Assembly: GCF_004348685.1 (NCBI RefSeq)
Contig: NZ_SMKO01000008.1
Span: 1 to 64,000 of the forward strand
Origin: Nonomuraea deserti
GTDB lineage: Bacteria; Actinomycetota; Actinomycetes; Streptosporangiales; Streptosporangiaceae
Direction of reading: 5' to 3'
Length of the DNA stretch: 64,000 nucleotides
Numbering within the stretch: the first letter of the stretch is position 1; the number at the start of each line of letters is the position of its first letter. Position numbers and translations under genes: made by a program. The notes under the pieces are model-generated. The model saw only the letters and a program-made list of their open reading frames with translations. It had not been told where the DNA came from and searched no databases. Positions 46,904 through 54,799 of the stretch are shown here, piece after piece.

Positions 46904-47677
46904 ATGCCCCAGCCCCACCCCAAGGCGCACGGCCTGCTCGACGGCAAGGTGACGCTGGTCACGGCGGCCGCGGGAGCCGGCATCGGATACGCGACGGCCA
47001 GGCGCTGCGCCGAGGAGGGCGCCACGGTCGTCGTCTCCGACCGGCACGAGCGCCGCCTGGCCGCCGCCGCGGAGGCCCTGACCGAGGTCATCGGCGTCAA
47101 GCCGCTGGCGGTTCCGTGCGACGTGACCTCCGAGGCGCAGGTGCTGGCGCTGTTCGACGCGGCGGTCGAGGCGCACGGCAGGCTGGACGTGGTGGTGAAC
47201 AACGCCGGGCTCGGCGGCACGGCCCCGCTCGCTGAGATGACCGACGAGCAGTGGCACACGGTCGTCGACGTCACCCTGACCGGCACCATGCGCTGCGCGA
47301 GGGCCGCGCTCAGGCAGATGATCGGGCAGGGCTCGGGTGCCATCGTCAACAACGCCTCGGTGCTCGGCTGGCGAGCCCAGCCGGGCCAGGCGCACTACGC
47401 GGCGGCCAAGGCCGGCGTGATGGCCCTGACCCGGTGCGTCGCGCTGGAGGCGGCCGGGCACGGCGTACGGGTGAACGCCGTGGCCCCGTCGCTGGCCGTG
47501 CACCCGCATCTGGCGAAGGTGACCGGGGAGGAGCTGCTGGCGGAGCTGGCGGCCAAGGAGGCGTTCGGCCGGTCGGCGGAGCCGTGGGAGGTGGCCAACG
47601 TGATCGTCTTCCTGGCGAGCGACTACTCCTCGTACATGACGGGCGAGGTGGTCTCGGTCTCCTCGCAGCACCCGTGA
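46904..47677 (+). CDS. ipdF: Short-chain dehydrogenase, IpdF-like
   Basis: 257 residues. The glycine loop A-A-A-G-A-G-I-G-Y-A-T-A-R-R and the strand S-D-R-H-E-R-R-L begin it. The active site is N-N-A-S-V-L-G-W-R-A-Q and H-Y-A-A-A-K-A-G. The C-terminal A-S-D-Y-S-S-Y-M-T-G-E-V-V-S-V-S-S matches mycobacterial IpdF (Rv3559c) closely, as I recall it. IpdF acts on a hydroxylated HIP-derived CoA ester. It follows the fadE gene by 11 bases in a KstR2-boxed operon. Confidence 0.85.
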   Translation: MPQPHPKAHGLLDGKVTLVTAAAGAGIGYATARRCAEEGATVVVSDRHERRLAAAAEALTEVIGVKPLAVPCDVTSEAQVLALFDAAVEAHGRLDVVVNNAGLGGTAPLAEMTDEQWHTVVDVTLTGTMRCARAALRQMIGQGSGAIVNNASVLGWRAQPGQAHYAAAKAGVMALTRCVALEAAGHGVRVNAVAPSLAVHPHLAKVTGEELLAELAAKEAFGRSAEPWEVANVIVFLASDYSSYMTGEVVSVSSQHP

Positions 47678-47759
47678 CCCTCCCGCGGGAGGCGCCACCC
47701 TGATGATCAGGGAAAGATCAGGGTAGGCGGGAGGGGTGTCGAGATCTACTGTCCGGAGT

Positions 47760-49055
47760 ATGGGCACACGCTCTTCGTTCCTGCTCGATGTCCTCATGAC
47801 GGAGTTCGGCGAGTCGATCAAGGAAGATCCTGCGGCGTTCAGGCGGAAATTTCGGAAAATGGCGGCTTCGCCCTTCGCCTTCTACCGGGGCAGCGCCTGC
47901 CTGTTCTACGCCGACATGACCGGCGAGTACGCGGACGACTCCTTCCTCGACGGGCCGACCAGCAGGGTGTGGATCCACGGCGACCTGCACGCGGAGAACT
48001 TCGGCACGTACATGAACGCCTCCGGCGTCCTCGTCTTCAACGTCAACGACTTCGACGAGGCGTACGTGGGCCCGTACGTCTGGGACCTCAAGCGGTTCGC
48101 CGCCAGCGTGGCCCTGCTCGGGTACGCCAAGGCGCTGTCCGACGACTCGATCAGCGTGCTCGTGACCGACTTCGCCGGGGCGTACCTGGTCGAGCTCGCC
48201 GCCATCGCGGCGGGCGGTGACGACGCGATCGGCTCGCTCACGCTGGACACCACCACCGGCGTGCTGCACCGCGTGCTGCAGACGGCCCGGCTGCGCACGC
48301 GGGTGGCGCTGCTGGACGTCGAGACCGTGATCGATGGCTACGACCGGCGCTTCGCGCTCATGGCGGGACGGGAGGCGGTGGACGCGGCGACCAGGCAGGC
48401 CGTGCTCGGCGCGTTCGTGGACTACCTGACCACGCTGCCGGTGCGGGTGGACCCGGTCGAGCAGGTGATCAAGGACGTGGCGCTGCGCAAGGGCGTGGGC
48501 ATCGGGTCGGCGGGGCTGCCGTCGTACAACCTGCTGCTGGAAGGGCACTCGCAGGCGCTGGAGAACGACGTGATCCTGTACATGAAGCAGGCGGCGGCGC
48601 CCGCCGTGGCGCGGCACATCACCGACGAGAAGGTGTCGGCGTACTTCAAGCACCAGGGGCACCGTACGGCCGAGTCCCAGCGGGCGTTGCAGGACTACGC
48701 CGATCCGTGGCTGGGATACACCACGCTCAACGGGGTGGGGCAGCTGGTGGCGGAGGTGTCCCCGTACTCGGCGGACCTGGACTGGGACGACGTGAACGAA
48801 CCGGCCGAGCTGCGCTCGATCGTCCAGGACCTGGGACGGGCGGTGGCGCGGATGCACTCGGTGGCCGATGACGAGTCCAGCCACGACCTCGTCGACTTCT
48901 CGACGGAGGAGGCGATCGTGGACGTGGTCGGCAGCGACAGGTCCGGATTTATCGGCATGCTGGTGGGTTTCGCTCATCGGTACGGGGCGCAGGCCCGCGA
49001 AGACCACCAGAAGTTCGTCGACCTGTTCCGCAACGGCCGGCTCCCCGGCGTCTGA
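47760..49055 (+). CDS. DUF2252 protein (kinase-like fold)
   Basis: 431 residues from ATG 47760; GTG 47736 is another possible start, and neither has a well-spaced ribosome site. DUF2252 has a kinase-like layout with F-Y-R-G-S-A, H-G-D-L-H-A-E-N-F-G (a catalytic-loop-like HGDLHxxN) and F-N-V-N-D-F-D-E-A (DFD-like). The substrate is unknown. Two direct repeats (GATCAGGG at 47705 and 47716) lie just upstream. It has no KstR2 box. Confidence 0.75.
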   Translation: MGTRSSFLLDVLMTEFGESIKEDPAAFRRKFRKMAASPFAFYRGSACLFYADMTGEYADDSFLDGPTSRVWIHGDLHAENFGTYMNASGVLVFNVNDFDEAYVGPYVWDLKRFAASVALLGYAKALSDDSISVLVTDFAGAYLVELAAIAAGGDDAIGSLTLDTTTGVLHRVLQTARLRTRVALLDVETVIDGYDRRFALMAGREAVDAATRQAVLGAFVDYLTTLPVRVDPVEQVIKDVALRKGVGIGSAGLPSYNLLLEGHSQALENDVILYMKQAAAPAVARHITDEKVSAYFKHQGHRTAESQRALQDYADPWLGYTTLNGVGQLVAEVSPYSADLDWDDVNEPAELRSIVQDLGRAVARMHSVADDESSHDLVDFSTEEAIVDVVGSDRSGFIGMLVGFAHRYGAQAREDHQKFVDLFRNGRLPGV

Positions 49056-49113
49056 AGCCGGCGGGCGGGACGGGCGTCGTACGGCGGCCGTGCGGAGCCG
49101 TCGTCGGCTAGCA

Positions 49114-49127
49114 ACCGACCGTTCGGT
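49114..49127. promoter_or_regulatory. TetR-type operator upstream of the SDR at 49146
   Basis: ACCGA-CCGT-TCGGT, the common ACCGA/TCGGT inverted-repeat type bound by actinobacterial TetR proteins, 18 bases before the start. It differs from the KstR2 box. No matching regulator gene is adjacent. Confidence 0.6.
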
Positions 49128-49145
49128 ATGGCATGCTTCCGGAAC

Positions 49146-49892
49146 ATGACTCTGTTCTCGGTGGAAGGCAAGACAGTCGTCGTCACGGGCGGATCGCGCG
49201 GCATCGGGCGCATGATCGCCGCCGGGTTCGTCGAGGCGGGGGCGTCCGTCTACATATCCGCCCGCAAGACGGCCGAGGTCGAGAAGACGGCGGCCGAGCT
49301 GGGCTGCGTCGCGGTGCCGGCCGACCTGTCGACGCCCGAAGGGCTGGAGTCACTGGTGTCGGCGGTGGACGGGCCGCTGCACGTGCTGGTCAACAACGCG
49401 GGCGCCACCTGGGGGGCGCCGCTGGAGGAATATCCGGAGCACGCCTTCGACAAGCTCTGGAACATCAACGTCAAAGGGGTCTTCTACCTGACCCAGCGGT
49501 TCCTGCCGAGGCTCAGGGAGGCGGCGAGCGCGGACGACCCGGCACGCGTGATCAACGTGGGCTCGATCGACGGGATCAAGGTGCCGGCGCTGCCGAGCTA
49601 TGCCTATTCCTCGACGAAGTCGGCCGTGCACATGCTCACCCGGCACCTGGCCAGACACCTGGCCAAGGAGCACATCACGGTCAACGCCATCGCGCCCGGG
49701 CCGTTCGACTCCAAGATGATGGCCTTCGCCCTGAACGACCCCGAGACCCGCGAGAGCATCGCCTCCAGCGTGCCCATGGGCCGCATCGGGCGCCCCGAGG
49801 ACATGGCGGGCGCGGCCATCTATCTGTCGTCGCGGGCGGGTGCGTACCTGACAGGAACGGTCATCCCGGTGGACGGCGGGATCTCCTGCTGA
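49146..49892 (+). CDS. Short-chain dehydrogenase (RhlG/FabG-like)
   Basis: 248 residues from ATG 49146. The Rossmann loop T-G-G-S-R-G-I-G, N-N-A-G-A, and active-site S-Y-A-Y-S-S-T-K are complete, and the C-terminus L-T-G-T-V-I-P-V-D-G-G is typical. It resembles RhlG-like 3-oxoacyl reductases. A distinct TetR-type site controls it, so it probably lies outside the KstR2 regulon. Substrate unknown. Confidence 0.82.
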   Translation: MTLFSVEGKTVVVTGGSRGIGRMIAAGFVEAGASVYISARKTAEVEKTAAELGCVAVPADLSTPEGLESLVSAVDGPLHVLVNNAGATWGAPLEEYPEHAFDKLWNINVKGVFYLTQRFLPRLREAASADDPARVINVGSIDGIKVPALPSYAYSSTKSAVHMLTRHLARHLAKEHITVNAIAPGPFDSKMMAFALNDPETRESIASSVPMGRIGRPEDMAGAAIYLSSRAGAYLTGTVIPVDGGISC

Positions 49893-49897
49893 AAGAG

Positions 49898-49977
49898 CCG
49901 GGCCAGGCCGGTCCCGTCACAGGGAAGGGTGCGGGGACGGCGGCGAGCACCTTCCCGGCGGGTCCGGCCTGGCCCGG
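49898..49977. terminator. Nested hairpins between convergent genes
   Basis: CCGGGCCAGGCCGG (49898-49911) and its complement (49964-49977) enclose an inner imperfect hairpin with GGGAAGGGTGC and GCACCTTCCC arms. The pair stands between the SDR and the secreted-protein gene. Confidence 0.7.
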
Positions 49978-50025
49978 GGCTCGTGGCGCGCGCGTTCTGG
50001 CGGACCGCGGCGCCGCGGGGCGGGA

Positions 50026-50283
50026 CTAGTCGAGCACGTCGTCGATGGCCACGTCGCCACCGTGGGTCGCGGTCACGGCGACGCCGTTGACGTTGTTGAC
50101 CCCGGTCGCGCCGCGACCGCTCACGTTGCTGTTGACGACGTTGCCGAAGTTGTTGCCCGACTGGATGGCGTTGCGGTTGCGGCTTGCGTTGCCGGCGTTG
50201 GTGTCGGCGAACGCGGGGGCCGACATGAGGGCCATCCCGGTCGCGGCGGCGACGACGATGCCGGACACGCAGAGCTTCTTCAT
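50026..50283 (-). CDS. Small secreted Asn-rich protein, paralogue 1
   Basis: 85 residues from ATG 50283. A signal peptide (M-K-K-L-C-V-S-G-I then a hydrophobic stretch ending A-P-A-F-A) is followed by a mature part of ~50 residues rich in Asn, Gly, Ser and Val. The mature part contains Q-S-G-N-N-F-G-N-V-V-N-S-N and V-N-N-V-N-G-V. A Q-x-G-N-N-F unit resembles amyloid-type curlin repeats, but there is only one. Its neighbour at 50338 is a paralogue on the same strand. It is probably an exported cell-surface or aerial-hyphal protein; the role is unknown. Confidence 0.65.
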   Translation of the reverse strand: MKKLCVSGIVVAAATGMALMSAPAFADTNAGNASRNRNAIQSGNNFGNVVNSNVSGRGATGVNNVNGVAVTATHGGDVAIDDVLD

Positions 50284-50337
50284 GTGAGGTCCTTTCACTG
50301 TTCGGGTCACTGTTCGGGTTGGTCGGACGTCAGCCGG

Positions 50338-50619
50338 TCAGTCGAAGATGTAGATCACCGTGATGCCGCCGTTGGTGGCGGTCGGGGCTATGCCGTTGAC
50401 GTTGTTGACGTTCGTCGAGTCGTCCTGGCCGCGGTTGGCGGCGAAGACGTCGGCGAAGTTGTTGCCGGACTGGGTCGAGTCGCTGTTACGGCTCCAGTTG
50501 GTCGCCCAGGAGCGCCCATCCCAGGGGCCGGCCACGTCATCGGCGTGAGCGGGGACGGCGAACAGCAGCCCGCCGGCGACCGCCGACACCGCGGCCGCGG
50601 CGCACACCCTTTTGATCAC
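50338..50619 (-). CDS. Small secreted Asn-rich protein, paralogue 2
   Basis: 93 residues from GTG 50619, eight bases after GAAGGAG. Signal peptide ending A-V-P-A-H-A; the mature part carries T-Q-S-G-N-N-F-A-D-V-F and T-N-V-N-N-V-N-G-I-A-P-T-A-T-N-G-G. It aligns with the paralogue at 50026 along the mature part. The two are 54 bases apart with a direct repeat (CACTGTTCGGGT twice) in the spacer. It is likely exported; function unknown. Confidence 0.65.
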   Translation of the reverse strand: MIKRVCAAAAVSAVAGGLLFAVPAHADDVAGPWDGRSWATNWSRNSDSTQSGNNFADVFAANRGQDDSTNVNNVNGIAPTATNGGITVIYIFD

Positions 50620-50914
50620 TTCTGCTCCTTCACCGGTATGGAAGTCGCCGGGGGCGGCGGACGCCGTGGGCCCGAAAGCGCACCACCAGCCCCATTGACC
50701 TTTGTTGACCTCAGCGGATCAAGGCCAGTGCGAGCATATAACTGTACGTTGCCGATGAGTAGCTCTGAGTGATCAGAACTTTGTTCGGCCATGGCGCCGT
50801 CACGAGACGCCGGTGACCCGCCGGGCCAGGCCCGCTTCGACCCGCCACCACGACCCGTACGTCGCTACGCTGACGCTTCCAACGCGGCACCCCTCTGCGG
50901 AGTTGTTTCAGAGC

Positions 50915-51274
50915 ATGGACCGTTATGAGGGGTTCCACGAGTTCGTGCGCTCCCGCCAGCAATCGCTGATGCGGACGGCGTACCTGCTCACAGGGAACGC
51001 CCACCTTGCCGAGGACCTGTTGCAGACGGTCCTCCCCCGCGTCGCCTCCCACTGGACCAAGCTCGCCAAGGGCGGCAACCCCGAGGCGTACGCCCGCAGG
51101 GCCCTGGTCAACCAGAGCATCTCCTGGCGCAGGCGCAGGCACGTCGAACTGCAGGGAGCCGAACTGCCCGAGCTCGGGCAGTCGCACGACGAGGCGACCG
51201 TGCGCCGCCTGGCCCTGCGCCACGCGCTCGCCCAGCTCACGCCGAAGCAGCGTCACCCCCGAGGAGGCGTACCG
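50915..51274 (+). pseudogene. SigE-family ECF sigma factor lacking region 4
   Basis: From ATG 50915 (M-D-R-Y-E-G-F-H-E-F-V) the sequence is a SigE-type sigma factor: region 2 is intact (R-T-A-Y-L-L-T-G-N-A-H-L-A-E-D-L-L-Q and Y-A-R-R-A-L-V-N-Q-S). At L-T-P-K-Q-R (near 51250) the protein should continue into region 4, but instead the bases for a normal C-terminal end (V-T-P-E-E-A-Y-R in the third frame, ending in TGA over the next ATG) follow directly. About 55 codons seem deleted and the frame is shifted, so the sigma frame now runs into the downstream gene. A working sigma factor is unlikely. Confidence 0.75.
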
Positions 51275-52369
51275 ATGAGAACGTTGCGCGAGGACCTGCG
51301 GGCCCTGGGGGCGGACGCGCCCGAGGTCGACCTGGCCGAGCGCGCCCTCAGAGGCGCGCGCAGGAGGCGGGCGACGCGCCTGGCCGCGGTCGCCGCCGCC
51401 GTGGTGTGCGTGATCGCCGCCGGGACCGCCGTGCTGATCCAGCAGGTACGCCCCCAGCCGCCGATCGTGCTCACCCCTCCGGAGACCAGGGCCCTGCCGC
51501 TGCCCGCCAGGGGCGTCGGCCCTGTGGAGCAGGCCTATCAGCCGCGCTGCCGCCCCACCTCGTCCGGCGGGTGCCGAACGCTCCCCTGGCGGATCGTGAC
51601 GCGCGGCGGCGACACCTACGAGATCCCCTCAGGACCGGGGCCCGTCTCGGTCACCGCGGACGGCCGCAGGATCGCCTACTACAGCGGCGAGCACCACGCC
51701 ATCGTCGTCCGCGACCTGGCCTCGGGCAAGACTTGGACGTCGCCGCTGACTCAGCCCGAGGAGGACTTCGCGGCGGAGTACGCCCTGCGGTTGTCGCCCA
51801 GCGGGCTGCGCTTCATCGTCTCCGGCTGGGGCGGCGAGCGAGAGCCCAACAAGCTGGTCGACGTCGTGAAGGGGACGGTGAGCGAGCTCGAACGGGGGTG
51901 GTGGCCGGTGAGCGTGTCCGACGGCGACGGGCCCGTCGTGCTGGCCAGGCCGTACGACTCGGCCACCCGGGTGCGGCTGCTGGGACACGACCCGATCACC
52001 CTCCGGGAGTTCACCTACGACTTCAGCGCCCTCGCGCCGGACGGCCGCACGCTCGCCCGGCTGGGGAAGGTCGTCGATCCCGACCGAGAGCCCAGGGTGC
52101 GCGGGGACGGGACGATCGTCACGTTCGACGCCATCACCGGTGGCGGTGAGCGCCGTACCGCGGTGTCCGGAATCCCCGAGGGCCTGGTCCCCGCACGGCT
52201 GGGCGGCTGGCTGAGCGCCACCGAGGTGGTCCTGCTCGCGAGCCGCGAGCAGCCGCGCGGCGGTCCCTCGTCGATGGTCTACGCCGTCGATGTGCGCACG
52301 GGGCGGGCACGCGAGCTGTTCTCGCCGCGGGCGGACGGGATCTACGTCGTCCCCGGCCTGGTGCGCTAG
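51275..52369 (+). CDS. Single-pass membrane beta-propeller-like protein (partner of the lost sigma factor)
   Basis: 364 residues from ATG 51275, with its own GAGGAGG seven bases before, so it can still be made alone. The N-terminal ~45 residues are cytoplasmic and basic (A-L-R-G-A-R-R-R-R-A), then a membrane segment (A-A-V-V-C-V-I-A-A-G-T-A-V-L-I). The exported part of ~300 residues has propeller-like repeats such as V-S-V-T-A-D-G-R-R-I-A-Y-Y and L-R-L-S-P-S-G-L-R-F-I-V. Such proteins sit after SigE-type sigma genes, probably as regulators or sensors. In the current DNA it is in frame with the sigma remnant, so a ~484-residue fusion from 50915 is also possible. Confidence 0.7.
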   Translation: MRTLREDLRALGADAPEVDLAERALRGARRRRATRLAAVAAAVVCVIAAGTAVLIQQVRPQPPIVLTPPETRALPLPARGVGPVEQAYQPRCRPTSSGGCRTLPWRIVTRGGDTYEIPSGPGPVSVTADGRRIAYYSGEHHAIVVRDLASGKTWTSPLTQPEEDFAAEYALRLSPSGLRFIVSGWGGEREPNKLVDVVKGTVSELERGWWPVSVSDGDGPVVLARPYDSATRVRLLGHDPITLREFTYDFSALAPDGRTLARLGKVVDPDREPRVRGDGTIVTFDAITGGGERRTAVSGIPEGLVPARLGGWLSATEVVLLASREQPRGGPSSMVYAVDVRTGRARELFSPRADGIYVVPGLVR

Positions 52370-53250
52370 CCCCTGCCTTCCGCACGTGCGTGGTCTTCAG
52401 CGGATCGTGTGGCCAGGTGGCGCCAGGCCGGGGTCTCGCCGCCGCCGTCCACCCGCACCTCGGCGCCGGTCACGTAGCCGGGCGCCGCCAGCCACAGGCA
52501 CACCTGGGCCACGTCGCCGGGTGTCGCCATCCGGCCCGCGGGGATGGCCGCCGCGATCCGGCCGGTCTCCGTCCGGCCGGCCTCCGCCTCGCCGCCGGCC
52601 GCCGGAACGGTGCCGCCCTGGTGAGGGTCGTAGTGAGGGGAGGCGCCGGCTGTGGCGGCCAGGCCGACGACGACCGTGTTGACGCGTACGCGCGGGGCCC
52701 ACTCGGCGGCCAGGCAGCGGGCCAGGTGGTGCAGGCCCGCTTTGGCGGCGCCGTACGCGGCGGTGCCGGGTGAGGGGCGGCTGCCGCTGACGCTGCCGAT
52801 CATCACGATCGCGCCGCAGGAGGCGGCGAGCAGCGGGTACGCGCGCTGCGCCACGAGCAGCGGGGCCGTCAGGTTGAGGTCGATGACGCGGGCGTGCAGG
52901 CGCGGTGAGGTGCCGTCCATCGGCGCGTACGGCGACCCGCCCGCGTTGTTGACCACCACGTCGAGCCGGTCGAAGCCGGCGACGAGCCGGTCGACGTCCT
53001 CGGGGACGCGCACGTCGGCCTGGACGAACCGGATCTCACCGGCCGCCACAGGCCCGGGTGGGGTGCGGGCGGCCACCGGCCCGGGTGGGATGTGGGTGGA
53101 CGCATCGGCTGCGGGCCCGGGTGGGGTGCGGGCGCAGACGGTGACGGCGGCGCCCGCGTCGTGGAAGGCCCCGGCGATGGCGGCGCCGATGCCCTTGGTG
53201 CCGCCCGTCACCAGGACGGCCCTGCCCGTGTAGTCGTAAGTCACGGTCAC
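52366..53250 (-). CDS. Short-chain dehydrogenase, Rv3549c-like, with PPGP insertion
   Basis: 294 residues from GTG 53250; the longer frame reaches into the operator. T-G-G-T-K-G-I-G, N-N-A-G-G and A-A-Y-G-A-A-K-A-G mark a classical SDR. Between the second strand and E-I-R-F-V-Q-A-D there is an unusual repeat of T-P-P-G-P-x-A-A units, about 35 residues. Divergent from echA20 across a KstR2-like box, exactly as Rv3549c faces echA20 in M. tuberculosis. Substrate likely a hydroxy/oxo CoA thioester of ring C/D breakdown. Its 3' end overlaps the propeller gene's end by four bases. Confidence 0.78.
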   Translation of the reverse strand: MTVTYDYTGRAVLVTGGTKGIGAAIAGAFHDAGAAVTVCARTPPGPAADASTHIPPGPVAARTPPGPVAAGEIRFVQADVRVPEDVDRLVAGFDRLDVVVNNAGGSPYAPMDGTSPRLHARVIDLNLTAPLLVAQRAYPLLAASCGAIVMIGSVSGSRPSPGTAAYGAAKAGLHHLARCLAAEWAPRVRVNTVVVGLAATAGASPHYDPHQGGTVPAAGGEAEAGRTETGRIAAAIPAGRMATPGDVAQVCLWLAAPGYVTGAEVRVDGGGETPAWRHLATRSAEDHARAEGRG

Positions 53251-53266
53251 GGGTGCTACCGTACCA

Positions 53267-53280
53267 AGCAAGCGTTAGGT
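53267..53280 (+). promoter_or_regulatory. KstR2-like box between the SDR and echA20-ipdABC
   Basis: AGCAAGCGTTAGGT has two changes from the consensus; the wider palindrome begins ACCAAGC at 53263. It stands between the divergent starts at 53250 and 53298 and could control both. Confidence 0.65.
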
Positions 53281-53297
53281 GCAACCAGGGAGTCGGG

Positions 53298-54026
53298 TTG
53301 GGGATCACGCTGCGGGCCGGGCCGATCGCGGAGGTCGTCGTGGACCTGCCACCGGTGAACGCGCTGACCGTGCAGGCCTGGGAGGAGCTGGCCGAGGCCC
53401 TACGGACGGCCGGCCGCGACCCGGGCACCAGGGTGGTCGTGCTGCGTGCCGAGGGGCGCGGGTTCAACGCCGGAGTCGACATCAAGGAGTTGCGGGACGC
53501 CGAGGGGCACGCGCGGCTGGTCGCGGTGAACCGGGCGTGTCACGCGGCGTTCGCGGCGGTCTACGCGTGCGCGGTGCCGGTGATCGCAGCAGTGCACGGG
53601 CACTGCCTGGGCGGCGGCGTCGGGCTGGCGGGCAACGCCGACGTGGTGGTGGCCAGCGACGACGCCTACTTCGGGCTGCCCGAGGTCGACCGGGGCGCGC
53701 TGGGCGCGGCCACGCACCTGGCCAGGCTCGTGCCGCCGCACCTGATGCGGGCCATGGTCTACACGTGCAGGAACGCCACGGCGGCCGAGTTGCACGCGTT
53801 CGGGTCGGTGCTGGAGGTGGTGCCGCGCGACCGGCTGCGCGACGCGGCGACCGAGGTGGCGGAACAGATCGCCGCGAAGGACCCGTACGTGATCCGCTGC
53901 GCCAAGGAGTCGCTCAACGGCATCGACCCGGTGGACGTCAACCGCAGCTACCGCTTCGAGCAGGGCTTCACCTTCGAGCTGAACCTGATGGGCGCGGGCG
54001 ACCGGCACAGGGAGCGGTTCGCATGA
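53298..54026 (+). CDS. echA20: Enoyl-CoA hydratase-family ring-opening hydrolase, EchA20-like
   Basis: 242 residues from TTG 53298, preceded by AGGGAG. The crotonase core is visible: F-N-A-G-V-D-I-K-E-L and G-H-C-L-G-G-G-V-G-L-A-G-N. In mycobacteria EchA20 hydrolytically opens one of the last two steroid rings. Identification rests on the crotonase core plus gene order: it starts the echA20-ipdA-ipdB-ipdC operon behind a KstR2-like box and overlaps ipdA by ATGA. Length fits EchA20 (~247). Confidence 0.85.
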   Translation: MGITLRAGPIAEVVVDLPPVNALTVQAWEELAEALRTAGRDPGTRVVVLRAEGRGFNAGVDIKELRDAEGHARLVAVNRACHAAFAAVYACAVPVIAAVHGHCLGGGVGLAGNADVVVASDDAYFGLPEVDRGALGAATHLARLVPPHLMRAMVYTCRNATAAELHAFGSVLEVVPRDRLRDAATEVAEQIAAKDPYVIRCAKESLNGIDPVDVNRSYRFEQGFTFELNLMGAGDRHRERFA

Positions 54027-54799
54027 CGAAGGTGATGACGGCCGAGGAGGTCGCCGCCTCGGTGGAGAGCGGCATGACGGTCGGGATCGGCGGCTGGGGT
54101 TCGCGCCGCAAGCCGATGGCCCTCGTACGCGCGGTCCTCCGCTCACCCGTCCGCGACCTCACCCTCGTCTCGTACGGCGGCCCCGACGTCGGCATGCTCT
54201 GCGCGGCGGGGAAGGCGCGCAGGGTCGTGGCCCCGTTCGTCACGCTCGACTCCATCCCGCTGGAGCCGCACTTCCGCCGGGCCAGGCAGGCGGGGGCGAT
54301 CGAGTTCACCGAGTACGACGAGGGCATGTTCATGTTCGGGCTGCTGGCGGCGGCGCACCGGCTGCCGTTCCTGCCGACGCGGGCGGGGCTGGGGTCGGAC
54401 GTGATGCGGGTCAACCCGGGGCTGCGGACGGTCCGGTCGCCGTACGCGGACGGGGAGGAGCTGGTCGCGGTCCCGGCGCTGACGATGGACGTGGCGCTGG
54501 TGCACATGAACCGGGCGGACGTGCGGGGCAACGCGCAGTACCTGGGTCCCGACCCGTACCTCGACGACCTCTACGCCAAGGCGGCCGCGCGGTGCTACGT
54601 GTCGTGCGAGCGGGTGGTGGACGACCTGCTCGAGGAGGGCCCCCTGCAGTCGCTGCTGATCAGCCGGTCGATGGTGACGGGCGTCGTGGAGGCGCCCGGC
54701 GGGGCCGGGTTCACCTCGTGCGAGCCCGACTACGGGCGCGACGAGGCGCTCCAGCGGCGCTACGCGGAATCGCCCTGGGAGGAGTGGGATGAGCGGTAG
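54023..54799 (+). CDS. ipdA: CoA-transferase-like ring hydrolase, IpdA subunit
   Basis: 258 residues, a class I CoA-transferase alpha-type fold with G-M-T-V-G-I-G-G-W-G-S-R-R near the start. IpdAB is a hydrolase that opens the other steroid ring from its CoA thioester rather than transferring CoA. E-Y-D-E-G-M-F near residues 97-103 is in the place of the catalytic Glu of mycobacterial IpdA. The start overlaps echA20 and the end overlaps ipdB by 11 bases, so the subunits are translationally coupled. Confidence 0.88.
   Translation: MTKVMTAEEVAASVESGMTVGIGGWGSRRKPMALVRAVLRSPVRDLTLVSYGGPDVGMLCAAGKARRVVAPFVTLDSIPLEPHFRRARQAGAIEFTEYDEGMFMFGLLAAAHRLPFLPTRAGLGSDVMRVNPGLRTVRSPYADGEELVAVPALTMDVALVHMNRADVRGNAQYLGPDPYLDDLYAKAAARCYVSCERVVDDLLEEGPLQSLLISRSMVTGVVEAPGGAGFTSCEPDYGRDEALQRRYAESPWEEWDER

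Noticed and set aside
50026-50619. Chaplins or rodlins
   Set aside because: The mature parts lack the chaplin Cys pair and hydrophobic chaplin core, and do not resemble rodlins.
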